Source: CAZXBB01 sp964638815 (GTDB lineage: Bacteria; Planctomycetota; Phycisphaerae; Phycisphaerales; SM1A02). From it: DNA of 11,941 nt. The stretch is taken from positions 1-11,941 of the forward strand of contig CAZXBB010000244.1 in the NCBI GenBank assembly GCA_964638815.1. Direction: 5' to 3'. Each line of letters opens with the position of its first letter. The stretch's first letter is position 1. Shown in pieces: positions 1 to 6,452 of the stretch. Position numbers and translations under genes: made by a program. The notes under the pieces were generated by a model. It saw only the letters and a list, made by a program, of their open reading frames with translations. It was not told the DNA's origin and searched no databases.

Positions 1-445
1 ACGCGCCGCCCTGGCCGATGCAGTCGTCCTCCTCGAGAACCTGGCAGGATCCGTCGTCGAAGCAGCACGCGCCGGTGGGCTGCGGGCAGTCGGCGTCCTC
101 GCAGGTCGTGTTGCCGCCCTGGTACTCGCCGCCCTGAAGGAAGCACTGCGCTTCGCTGATGACGTTGCAGGAGCCGTCCTCGCGGCAGCACGCCCCGGTG
201 GGAATCGGGCACGTTCCGAAATCGCAAGGCGCGCCGTCGCCCTGGTAGTTGCCGTTCTGCGCGGCGCACTGGGCAGCGGTCAGGAGCAAGCACAGGCCGC
301 TCGGAAGACAGCACGCGCCCCTCGCCGGCAGCGGACACTCCACGTCCGCGCAGATGACTCCGTCACCCTGGTACGTGCCGGCCTGGTCGGCGCACTCGGT
401 CGCCGTGATCTCGTCGCACGAGGTGTCGGCGAAACAGCACGCGCC
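1..445 (-). repeat. GACC Cys-rich protein repeat array (left copy, partial)
   Basis: The codons for GACC begin on the minus strand at 445, 319, 196 and 73, giving periods of 126, 123 and 123 bp (42, 41 and 41 residues). Each unit reads roughly GACC-x5-C-x8-C-x4-GG-x-YQG-x4-C-x4-C. The array continues past the left edge. The same repeat fills the gene at the right end of the window, in opposite orientation. Confidence 0.85.
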
Positions 446-1357
446 GACCGGATCGCCCGTGGACCAGTTCTTGAGCAGGACGACGAGGTCGGTGAAGTTG
501 ACGACCCCGTCCCCGGTGAAGTCGGCCGGGCACTCCTCGGGCGGCGGCGGGCACTCGCCCCACGACTTCAGGAAGATGAGGAGGTCGGTGAAGTTCACCA
601 GGCCGTCGCCGTTGAGATCGCCGACGAGGCGGAGGGGCAGCGTCGCGGTCGCGATCGCGATCGGCTCGCTGCGTCCGTGCTCGCTCCAGAGGTCGAACGC
701 CAGTCGCCCGTCCTCGCCGCCGTTGTCGCGCAGGAACTCCATGTACGTCGGGCTCGCGAGCTGGTCGTAGAGCGTGACCGTCACCGCCGTCGCCCCGGAC
801 GGGATCGCGAACGACGACTCGTGTCCGGCCGGCGCGGCCGCGGTCTCCGGATCGTCGTCAACGACGTATACCGGGATGCGCGTGTCGGGCGCCGCCTCCA
901 GGATCATGCCGACTTCGAAGCCCGTCAGCCTCGCGCCGTCGGCGTCGAGCCGCGTATCAGCGAGGAAGACGTCGGTGCCGGCGGCATCGAGCGCACCGGT
1001 GGCGCCGTCGTAGCGTCCCCACTCCGCCAGGACGTTGCCCGTCTCGTCCAGGAACGTCACGCTCAGCCAGACGCGGCGGCCGCGGTCGGAGCTCGGGGGC
1101 AGCATGGCGCCGCAGTCGTTGACGACCCGGGCGCGCAGCACGGCGCCGGACTGGACGACGTCGAGCGACGCGCGGAGAGCCGCCGCGCCGTGGGGCGCCG
1201 ACTCCGTGTTCGGCGCGATGGCCTGATCATGCGCGTCAGCGCGTGCGGACGTGGGCACTGCGGTCTCATCGCCGCCGCCAATTGACGACGCCGTGATCGA
1301 GACCGAGGCGATTGCGGACAGCGCGACGCCGACGAGGCGCGCAGTAAGTGAGGCCAT
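1..1357 (-). CDS. Secreted protein with two dockerin-type repeats and a GACC Cys-rich repeat array (partial at its C-terminus)
   Basis: The frame is open from the start codon to the window edge, so the C-terminus lies outside. About 452 residues are visible. An N-terminal signal peptide (MASLTARLVGVALSAIASVS, then TASS) is followed by roughly 200 residues of beta-like sequence that I do not recognise. Next come two dockerin type I-like calcium loops around residues 247-267 and 279-299 (DLNGDGLVNFTDLL and DFTGDGVVNFTDLV, each ending in LK.W). After them starts a tandem array of about 41-residue repeats opening with GACC, each with six cysteines; three full units and the start of a fourth are visible. 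Two ATGs are adjacent (1360 and 1357). The GGAG of a GGGAGAAGG ribosome site lies 7 nt before the second, which I chose. A further in-frame ATG at 1429 would place 24 residues before the signal peptide and is less likely. The protein probably acts outside the cell in adhesion or matrix assembly; this is inference. No cohesin partner is visible here. Confidence 0.85.
   Translation of the reverse strand, partial: MASLTARLVGVALSAIASVSITASSIGGGDETAVPTSARADAHDQAIAPNTESAPHGAAALRASLDVVQSGAVLRARVVNDCGAMLPPSSDRGRRVWLSVTFLDETGNVLAEWGRYDGATGALDAAGTDVFLADTRLDADGARLTGFEVGMILEAAPDTRIPVYVVDDDPETAAAPAGHESSFAIPSGATAVTVTLYDQLASPTYMEFLRDNGGEDGRLAFDLWSEHGRSEPIAIATATLPLRLVGDLNGDGLVNFTDLLIFLKSWGECPPPPEECPADFTGDGVVNFTDLVVLLKNWSTGDPVGACCFADTSCDEITATECADQAGTYQGDGVICADVECPLPARGACCLPSGLCLLLTAAQCAAQNGNYQGDGAPCDFGTCPIPTGACCREDGSCNVISEAQCFLQGGEYQGGNTTCEDADCPQPTGACCFDDGSCQVLEEDDCIGQGGA
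461..619 (-). other. Paired dockerin-type calcium-binding loops
   Basis: Two duplicated segments encode D-L-N-G-D-G-x-V-N-F-T-D-L and D-F-T-G-D-G-x-V-N-F-T-D-L, each followed by a short hydrophobic helix ending LKSWG or LKNWS. The D-x-N/T-x-D-G spacing is that of a dockerin or EF-hand-like loop. This pairing, with WG and CP after the helix, is common in secreted planctomycete proteins, where it is usually not part of a classical cellulosome. Confidence 0.8.
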
Positions 1358-1383
1358 CATCCTTCTCCCAGCCAGTCGTTCCG

Positions 1384-1405
1384 TCGGAAGTTCGATCGGA
1401 AGTTC
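1384..1405. repeat. 10-bp direct repeat in the leader of the left-edge gene
   Basis: TCGGAAGTTC occurs at 1384-1393 and again at 1396-1405 (period 12), between the predicted promoter and the ribosome site of the leftmost gene. Each half is close to a GGAA/TTCC palindrome. It could be a protein-binding site or chance. Confidence 0.35.
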
Positions 1406-1449
1406 CATCGAGAGCCATGGATGGATCATCCTTCTTACCTTCCGGTCTC

Positions 1450-1478
1450 AATCTAATGAAGCGTCCTCCTCCATTCAA
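1450..1478 (-). promoter_or_regulatory. Sigma70-like promoter for the left-edge dockerin/GACC gene
   Basis: On the minus strand a TTGAAT -35 box (1473-1478) and a TAGATT -10 box (1450-1455) are separated by exactly 17 bp, inside a locally AT-richer stretch. Four of six bases match consensus in each box. Transcription would begin near 1443 and give a leader of about 85 nt before the start at 1357. Confidence 0.4.
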
Positions 1479-1505
1479 GACTCGACTCACGTCTGACGGT
1501 GTTTC

Positions 1506-1537
1506 GGCGCTCCGGGCGCTCCGGGCGCTCCGGGCGC
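1506..1537. repeat. 9-bp tandem repeat GGCGCTCCG, 3.6 copies
   Basis: Three perfect copies at 1506-1514, 1515-1523 and 1524-1532 are followed by a partial copy to 1537. The repeat lies between the terminator hairpin of the 637-residue gene and the promoter of the next gene. It is non-coding and of unknown role. Confidence 0.75.
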
Positions 1538-1545
1538 AACGGACA

Positions 1546-1571
1546 ACCACGCGTCCCGAGGGACGCGTGGT
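1546..1571 (-). terminator. Hairpin terminator after the 637-residue secreted protein gene
   Basis: There is a perfect 11-bp inverted repeat, ACCACGCGTCC and GGACGCGTGGT, around a 4-nt loop. It starts 27 nt after the TAG stop at 1599-1601 on the minus strand. The stem is GC-rich and very stable. No clean U-tract follows (the downstream RNA begins UGUCCGUUG), so termination may not be strictly intrinsic. The hairpin is symmetric and could also block plus-strand transcription. Confidence 0.55.
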
Positions 1572-1598
1572 CACTGGAACAGGGATGTTGCCCCGACG

Positions 1599-3512
1599 CT
1601 ACGGCGTGCCGCAGTCCAGCACGTTGCCGGCCTCGTCGACGAGACCCTCGAGGATCCAGTCGTTGATCAGGCCGGTCAGGTTGTTCTTACCGTTGCCCTG
1701 GCGGTTGCCGCAGTCCGTCTCGTCGTTCATCTCGTTGTCCGAGCACGAGCGGTGGAAGCCGGACAGGCCGATCAGGGTGTCGGTGCCGGCCTCGAAGATC
1801 TCCCAGAACGAGTCGTTGGGACCGGCGAGCGGGCCGACGGTCACCTCGTCGCCGGGCTGGATGTTGTCGATGTCCGCCAGGAGCGCCGACCCGACCGCGC
1901 CGTCGTATGCCTTGATGCGGACCGGCATGGCGCCGTCCCAGATCATCGTCATCTCGACGACCTTGCCGTCACAGTCGAACGGCGGGATCTCGCACGGCGG
2001 ACCCTGGCCGAGACCGCTCGGGCAACTGTAGCACGGCTCGCTGTCGCTCGGGCACAGGTCGCACGTCACGAGCGGGCCCACGCACTCGTTCGGCGTGTCG
2101 ATTCCGGCCATGCCGAGGATGCTTCCGAAGGCGGTGTCCGGCCCGAACGGCGAGGTGATGTACAGCACGGCGCTCATCTCGCAGGGGAGCACGGGCATGT
2201 CGTAGAAGTGCCACTGAACACGGTTGGCGTGGATCTGGACCGCGCTCGGCTGCACGCCGGGGCCGTCGAGGAAGCCGGCGTCAGCGACGTTCGCGGCATC
2301 GACGACGATCTCGTAGCCGATGAGGCCGAGCGGGCTGCCGCAGGAGTTCGTGAGCTTGTAGGTGTAGGTGAACAGGCCGTCCGTCGGGAACGGATCACAC
2401 GGCTCGCCCGGCGGCTCGCAGTCGCCGTCCCGGCCGACCGAGTCCACGACCATGGAGCCGCCGAAGCCGTCGCCGAAGAGAAGCGGTCGCGAGCAGGAAG
2501 TGTGGAACTTCACCTTCTGGAGCAGCGTGCCGCCCTGCACGTCGAAGATGCAGATGGAGGTGTCCGCGGCGAACTCGCTGCGTCCGATAACCGACGAATC
2601 GATGACGTACTCGTCCCCGATAGAGACGTTTCCTTCGAAGTAGACCTCCTGGGTGCAGTTGTCACTCCTTGACGCGACGAGATAGACGCTGGCCGGCAGG
2701 TCCGCGACGAACTGGTCGCACACGAAGCGGTCGCCCTGGCTGTTCGCGCTCAGGTCGCAGTCGGCGCCGGTGTAGACCATCGTCAACTGGGTCGGCCTGC
2801 CGTTGCAGCACGCGCTGTTCGTATCCGGCTCGTTCTCGCCCATGGCGTCGACGATGCGGGCCGAGCCGAACTGGTCGCCGCGGAACAGCGGCTGCGAGCA
2901 TGAGGCGTGGAACTTGATGTGCTGGAGGAGCGTGCCGCCCTCCGTGTCGAAGATGCAGATATAGACGTTGGCGGGCAGCGTGTCGGCGGCCGGTGAGGGG
3001 AAGCCGAGGTCCGTCTGGGTGTGGAAGCCCATCGCGCCGGCCATGCGGCTGCTCGCCACGTCCCCGAGCGACTTCGCACCGTCGTTCGCCGTGGCGGCGA
3101 GCAGGCGGCCGTCGATCACGTACGTCCCGCCGACGCTGACGAAGCCCGCGAAGAAGATGTCCTGCTCGCAGTCCTCGTCCTTCGACACCACGATGTAGGC
3201 GGTGTCGGGAAGCGGCCCGAAGTCCTCGCAGAACCACTTGTCCGGGGCCTGCGTGTTGCTCGACGCCGAGCAGTCGAGGCCGGTGTATTCCATCGTGACC
3301 GTGATCGGCTTCCCGTTGTCGCAGGCATCCGCGCCCGGACAGGTCGGATCGAAGCAGACCGACACTTCCTTCATCACGCTGTAGGCGCCGTTGGGATTGA
3401 CGACTTCCACCGTCTGCTGGAACACCAGCCCCTGACCGACCGCGGCCCCCGTGACGGAGAAGGCCGCACACAGGGCAGTCGTCAGGGTCGCGTGAAAATG
3501 CTTCTTTGCCAT
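1599..3512 (-). CDS. Secreted Cys-rich multi-module protein (FHxSCS modules), 637 aa
   Basis: The start at 3512 is chosen because MAKKHFHATLTTALCAAF opens a standard signal peptide (cleavage near GAAVGQG) and AGAGG lies about 10 nt upstream. An upstream in-frame ATG at 3578 would add 22 residues with no signal character. Two related modules follow at about residues 67-225 and 237-360. Each has a '(T)MxYTGxDC' opening, an 'ICIFD..GGTLLQ.(I/V)KFH.SCS.PL' core and a 'GD.FG' end. A beta-rich domain (about 380-480, FTYTYKLTNSCG) and a Cys-rich linker (481-512) come next. The C-terminal module (512-637, FDCDGKVVEMTMIWDG...FHRSCSD...) is a more distant relative. The FHxSCS pattern reminds me of the module called DUF7467, though that name is from memory. 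The C-terminal module is nearly repeated at the end of the gene at 9528. The role is unknown but extracellular. It lies 131 bp after the PEP-CTERM gene and could share its transcript. Confidence 0.88.
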   Translation of the reverse strand: MAKKHFHATLTTALCAAFSVTGAAVGQGLVFQQTVEVVNPNGAYSVMKEVSVCFDPTCPGADACDNGKPITVTMEYTGLDCSASSNTQAPDKWFCEDFGPLPDTAYIVVSKDEDCEQDIFFAGFVSVGGTYVIDGRLLAATANDGAKSLGDVASSRMAGAMGFHTQTDLGFPSPAADTLPANVYICIFDTEGGTLLQHIKFHASCSQPLFRGDQFGSARIVDAMGENEPDTNSACCNGRPTQLTMVYTGADCDLSANSQGDRFVCDQFVADLPASVYLVASRSDNCTQEVYFEGNVSIGDEYVIDSSVIGRSEFAADTSICIFDVQGGTLLQKVKFHTSCSRPLLFGDGFGGSMVVDSVGRDGDCEPPGEPCDPFPTDGLFTYTYKLTNSCGSPLGLIGYEIVVDAANVADAGFLDGPGVQPSAVQIHANRVQWHFYDMPVLPCEMSAVLYITSPFGPDTAFGSILGMAGIDTPNECVGPLVTCDLCPSDSEPCYSCPSGLGQGPPCEIPPFDCDGKVVEMTMIWDGAMPVRIKAYDGAVGSALLADIDNIQPGDEVTVGPLAGPNDSFWEIFEAGTDTLIGLSGFHRSCSDNEMNDETDCGNRQGNGKNNLTGLINDWILEGLVDEAGNVLDCGTP

Positions 3513-3589
3513 CGGATCTTTTCCTCTCTGAGCTGCGGGTCGGCGCTCCGACGCGACGTGGCCCAGGTCGCACTCCAAGTCGTTGTTCT

Positions 3590-3618
3590 CGCCGGTTCCA
3601 CTTCGTTGCTCACCGGCG
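3590..3618 (-). other. Possible hairpin between the PEP-CTERM gene and the 637-residue gene
   Basis: Inverted 7-bp arms CGCCGGT and ACCGGCG surround a 15-nt loop in the 131-bp gap between two minus-strand genes. There is no U-tract. It could be a weak terminator, an attenuator or an mRNA-processing element, or chance in GC-rich DNA. Confidence 0.25.
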
Positions 3619-3643
3619 CGGAGAGCTCATTTCCTCGATCGAA

Positions 3644-4264
3644 TCACGAGCGACGACGCCGACGTGCAAGCCCGGCGGCCCCCACGAGCAGCAGGCCCAG
3701 CGCGCCGGGAGCGGGGACCTTCGGAATCAGCGTCTTCACGCTGAAGGTGGGGCCGCCGTTGGTGATCATGAAGCTGAGCGACATGCCCTCGGCAATGCTG
3801 CCTTCGGAGTATGAGACGAAGAACATCTCGCTGGTCTCGCCCGGATCGAGAAGGCCGTTGCCGTTGCCGCCGATTCCCCCCGCGGGGTCGAACAGGAAGA
3901 TTCGGGTGTCGGCGGTTCCGTCGAAGCCCGAGACGTCCACCCAGGCCGGGGCGCCATCCGGGACCCAGCCGAGGCCCGTCGAGTCGATGGCGGCGAAGCC
4001 GTCGTTGATGCCGATGCCGAACTGCGAGATGTCGTGCGATCCCGCGAAGACGGTCAACTGGAAGACAAGCGAGATGTCGTTCGCGCCGGGCTCGATGAAC
4101 GAAATGCCGCCGGCGGGCGCGCCGACCACGGGGTCGAACATCTCCACCTGGCCGTGCACGCCGAAGTCGTCGAACTCGAGTATCAGGTTGCCCCACGCCC
4201 CCGGGGCGATCGCAAGAGACAGAGCCGCCGTCGCGACGACCGGGAAACCTTCCAACCTCCTCAT
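3644..4264 (-). CDS. PEP-CTERM sorting domain protein, 206 aa
   Basis: This is a small exported protein with sorting signals at both ends. The N-terminus is a signal peptide (MRRLEGFPVVATAALSLAIA, cleavage probably at APGAWG or just after). The C-terminus (residues 183-206) is VPAPG, then a hydrophobic stretch ALGLLLVGAAGLA, then RRRRRS. That is the tripartite PEP-CTERM layout recognised by exosortase, which cleaves near the motif and attaches the protein to the surface; here the motif is PAPG, a common planctomycete variant. The body is beta-rich with a 'NGNGLLDPGET' loop around residues 134-144 that could bind calcium or act as a turn. AAGGAG sits 7 nt before the ATG, which fixes the start. 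No exosortase is in the window, so it must be encoded elsewhere. The gene is transcribed away from the fibro-slime genes and may lead the minus-strand genes. Confidence 0.9.
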   Translation of the reverse strand: MRRLEGFPVVATAALSLAIAPGAWGNLILEFDDFGVHGQVEMFDPVVGAPAGGISFIEPGANDISLVFQLTVFAGSHDISQFGIGINDGFAAIDSTGLGWVPDGAPAWVDVSGFDGTADTRIFLFDPAGGIGGNGNGLLDPGETSEMFFVSYSEGSIAEGMSLSFMITNGGPTFSVKTLIPKVPAPGALGLLLVGAAGLARRRRRS

Positions 4265-4406
4265 GAGACCACTCCTTCTTGCTCCGCGGCGCGCGCGGAA
4301 ACGAAAAGATCAGCTGGTCCCTCTCTTCAGGTCGTTGAGTTGTCCCTCAGCTTCCCCTGCCACGACGTGCGGGCGGTTCTTCCTCCCTGGCCGCACGATA
4401 AACCTT

Positions 4407-4436
4407 AGATTACGGGACGTGACGCGGTATCGCCAA
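4407..4436 (-). promoter_or_regulatory. Candidate promoter for the PEP-CTERM gene
   Basis: On the minus strand, TTGGCG (4431-4436) and TAATCT (4407-4412) are 18 bp apart in the AT-rich patch. Transcription would start near 4400, about 135 nt before the ATG. The match is moderate, so this is tentative. Confidence 0.3.
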
Positions 4437-4451
4437 ACCAAAAATGCTCCC

Positions 4452-4487
4452 CCAGATACATTATTGGACACCATTTGTAATATCTGG
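4452..4487. promoter_or_regulatory. Operator-like imperfect inverted repeat
   Basis: CCAGATA (4452-4458) is mirrored by TATCTGG (4481-4487). The symmetry extends inward with TTA and TAA if a 2-nt bulge on the left is allowed. The element lies about 15 bp upstream of the candidate -35 box of the PEP-CTERM gene and within the shared divergent region, so a regulator bound here could affect both directions. Confidence 0.35.
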
Positions 4488-4561
4488 CACGGTCGAAACC
4501 TACGTTAGCGGCAGAGCAGATCCGGTTGTAACATGAGGGTCGTCACGGCCGGGGCGCCGCT

Positions 4562-4580
4562 GACGGGCGCCGCGCCCGTC
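4562..4580. other. GC-rich hairpin GACGGGC/GCCCGTC
   Basis: Perfect 7-bp arms flank a 5-nt loop, about 200 bp upstream of the fibro-slime gene at 4779. No U-tract follows on either strand. It could be a structured leader element if transcription of that gene starts further upstream, or chance. Confidence 0.25.
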
Positions 4581-4778
4581 CCGTCCGGGTTCGCCAGGTT
4601 CCCCAGCTTCACAGCAGGCAGGCGTTACCGCCCTTTGCGGCCGGCGCGGCGCGCGGGCGTCGGTTCATCCGCCCCGCGATACGGTCGATAGGAATCCGGG
4701 TCGTGCGTCGCGCCGTGGTTCCCGCGAGGAGGCTGGGTACCGCGCCGCGCCGCGCCGACCGGGGAGGGGAGTCATCGC

Positions 4779-6137
4779 ATGAACATCCAACGTCTCCTGA
4801 CCGCGGTGCTCGCGCTGGCTGCGCTGGCGACGCTGCTCGGGCTGCTCCTGAGCCGACCCGCCGGAATCCGCGCGGACACGCCGGCCGAGGTCATTCGCCT
4901 GCGCGGCACCGTCCACGATTTCCTCTCGACGCACGCGGACTTCGGACCGCCGGATCCGCCGGACCTCGGTCACTGCGCGGGACGGATCGACACGACGCTC
5001 GGTGCGGACCGGCGTCCCCGCATCGAGAGCGACGGAAGGCGGGTCATGCGTTCCTGGTACGACGCCGACGGTCATCCCATCTCTCCTTACATGGCGCCCG
5101 GCGGCCTGCCCGGCGGGCACTTCGACGTGGACGTCTACGACGAGCTGACGGCCGACGAGGAGTATCACGAGCACCAGTTCGACGACAAGTATGACGTGAC
5201 GTACGTGGACATCGTGAACGATCCGCACCTCCTCTTCGCGGACATCATCGGCCCTGCGTACCCGCACGAGCTCCGGGCCGAGTTCCTCAACCCGCACCAC
5301 GGGTCCGGCACCTTCATCTTCGAGGCGGACGGCGTGCTCAGGACCGGAAGCGCGCGCGGCGACTTCACCGCGACGTTCGATCCGGCGAAGCTGACGCAGT
5401 TCCGGGTCGACTTCGCGTCGCTTCTCGAGCTCAAGGCGACTTCGCCGGGCGACTCGCAGAGGGACGTCGCGGATCGCAACGACGCCTTCTCCATCCGCAT
5501 GTTCGACGTCGTGACGGGCGACCTGGCCTACGAGCTCGCCGTGTACCACCACGCCAAGGAGGGCGCCCCGCCGGTGGACGGTCCCGTGGACGCCTGCGAC
5601 GACCCCATCGCCGACAGCATCGGCGTCTTCGGTCCGACCTGCGACGCGGCGATCGAATCCGCCGATTCCTTTACGCAGTGGTTCCGCCTGGTGCCGGGCA
5701 TCAATCTCGCGCGCGTGCACACGATCGACCTGACCCGCAACGCGGACGGCGTGTACGAGCACCTGACCGACTCCTTCCATCCCGTTGACGGGCAGCTCCT
5801 CGGGAACGAGGGTGACCGTCATAACGACTACTTCACCTACGCGATCGCGGCTTCGTTCACGTACCGGGCGTGCACCGGGCAGTTCCTCGAGTTCGAGGGC
5901 AACGACGACGCCTGGGTGTTCATCGACGGACGCCGGGTGATCGATCTCGGCGGGATCGCCACGCCCGAGGGCCAGTATGTGGCGCTCGACCGCCTGCACC
6001 TGGTGGACGGTGCGGAGTACGACCTCCACTTCTTCTACGCCCACCGGCGGCCCGCGCTCGATTCCGTGTTCCGCCTGCGGACGAATCTCGAGCTGTGCAC
6101 GGAGGCGAGCCTGCCGACCGGCGGCGGCTACGACTGA
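4779..6137 (+). CDS. Fibro-slime domain surface protein, 452 aa
   Basis: The N-terminus is hydrophobic (MNIQRLLTAVLALAALATLL), a signal peptide with possible cleavage at GIRA-DT, or a membrane anchor. Residues 39-108 match the opening of fibro-slime proteins (LRGTVHDFLSTHADF, then SWYDADGHPISPY). Residues 293-439 form the diagnostic core: 'F..WFR...G.N', 'FHPVDGQLLGNEGD', 'FLEFEGNDDAWVFIDGRRV', 'IDLGGI..PEGQY', then 'DSVFRLRTNLEL'. This core is a PA14-like beta-sandwich found in adhesive and matrix proteins. The middle (about 114-275) is acidic, His-containing and unrelated to the middle of the paralogue at 6453. The ribosome site GGGGAGGGGAG lies 7 nt before the ATG. A 13-bp tandem array follows the stop. 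The location outside the membrane is well supported; the ligand is unknown. Confidence 0.9.
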   Translation: MNIQRLLTAVLALAALATLLGLLLSRPAGIRADTPAEVIRLRGTVHDFLSTHADFGPPDPPDLGHCAGRIDTTLGADRRPRIESDGRRVMRSWYDADGHPISPYMAPGGLPGGHFDVDVYDELTADEEYHEHQFDDKYDVTYVDIVNDPHLLFADIIGPAYPHELRAEFLNPHHGSGTFIFEADGVLRTGSARGDFTATFDPAKLTQFRVDFASLLELKATSPGDSQRDVADRNDAFSIRMFDVVTGDLAYELAVYHHAKEGAPPVDGPVDACDDPIADSIGVFGPTCDAAIESADSFTQWFRLVPGINLARVHTIDLTRNADGVYEHLTDSFHPVDGQLLGNEGDRHNDYFTYAIAASFTYRACTGQFLEFEGNDDAWVFIDGRRVIDLGGIATPEGQYVALDRLHLVDGAEYDLHFFYAHRRPALDSVFRLRTNLELCTEASLPTGGGYD

Positions 6138-6147
6138 CGTCGCGACC

Positions 6148-6266
6148 TTCGCAGCCGACCCGGGCCCCCGACCTTCGCAGCCGACCTTCGCCGCCGACCT
6201 TCGCAGCCGACCTTCCCAGCCGACCCGGGGCCGCCGACCTTCCCAGCCGACCCGGGGCCGCCGACC
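6148..6266. repeat. Tandem minisatellite of 13-14 bp, nine units, after the first fibro-slime gene
   Basis: Units of type TTCGCAGCCGACC (with TTCGCCG and TTCCCAG variants) and of type CGGG(G/C)CCGCCGACC are arranged A-B-A-A-A-A-B-A-B. Every unit ends in CCGACC. The array begins 10 bp after the TGA at 6135-6137 and fills the first half of the 315-bp gap before the next gene. The 13-bp period is not a multiple of three, which argues that it is not coding. The rest of the gap (6267-6440) shows only the AGGAGG ribosome site at 6442-6447. Confidence 0.85.
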
Positions 6267-6452
6267 CGACCGGCACATCCCGCAGGGTCCGCGGGCGCCG
6301 TCGGGTGCGTCGCCTGTCTCGCCGAATCCGCGGGCGTGGAACACCGATGCCGGATGAGGGGCTCGCGCGTGCCGGACCGGTCCGGGGCGGATCGCAGGCT
6401 CTCTGCGTCGGGCCCGGTTCCGGCGGACGCGCGCGGAGTCGAGGAGGAGTCC

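Larger units (their letters stand above)
4265..4778. other. 514-bp divergent intergenic region
   Basis: This region separates the minus-strand PEP-CTERM gene from the plus-strand fibro-slime pair. It holds the clearest AT-rich patch of the window (about 4398-4505), which contains a candidate minus-strand promoter and an imperfect inverted repeat. It also holds a short GC-rich hairpin near 4562-4580 and two strong ribosome sites at its ends. I see no convincing plus-strand promoter for the gene at 4779 and no small gene with a credible start and ribosome site. Confidence 0.6.

Noticed and set aside
1752..2672. Open frame of 306 codons on the plus strand
   Set aside because: It is a shadow of the 637-residue secreted protein, in antisense codon phase, with no ribosome site or recognisable domain.
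2662..3573. Open frame of 303 codons on the minus strand, same strand as the 637-residue gene
   Set aside because: It is a shifted frame of the same DNA with Arg/Gly/Pro-rich sequence. The in-phase frame has the signal peptide, cysteine pattern and modules.
3021..4508. Open frame of 495 codons on the plus strand
   Set aside because: It lies opposite the 637-residue and PEP-CTERM genes, both of which have signal peptides and good ribosome sites. It is in antisense phase with the first and has biased low-complexity composition.
6148..6266. Possible CRISPR array
   Set aside because: The units are contiguous 13-14 bp repeats without unique spacers, and no cas genes are nearby.
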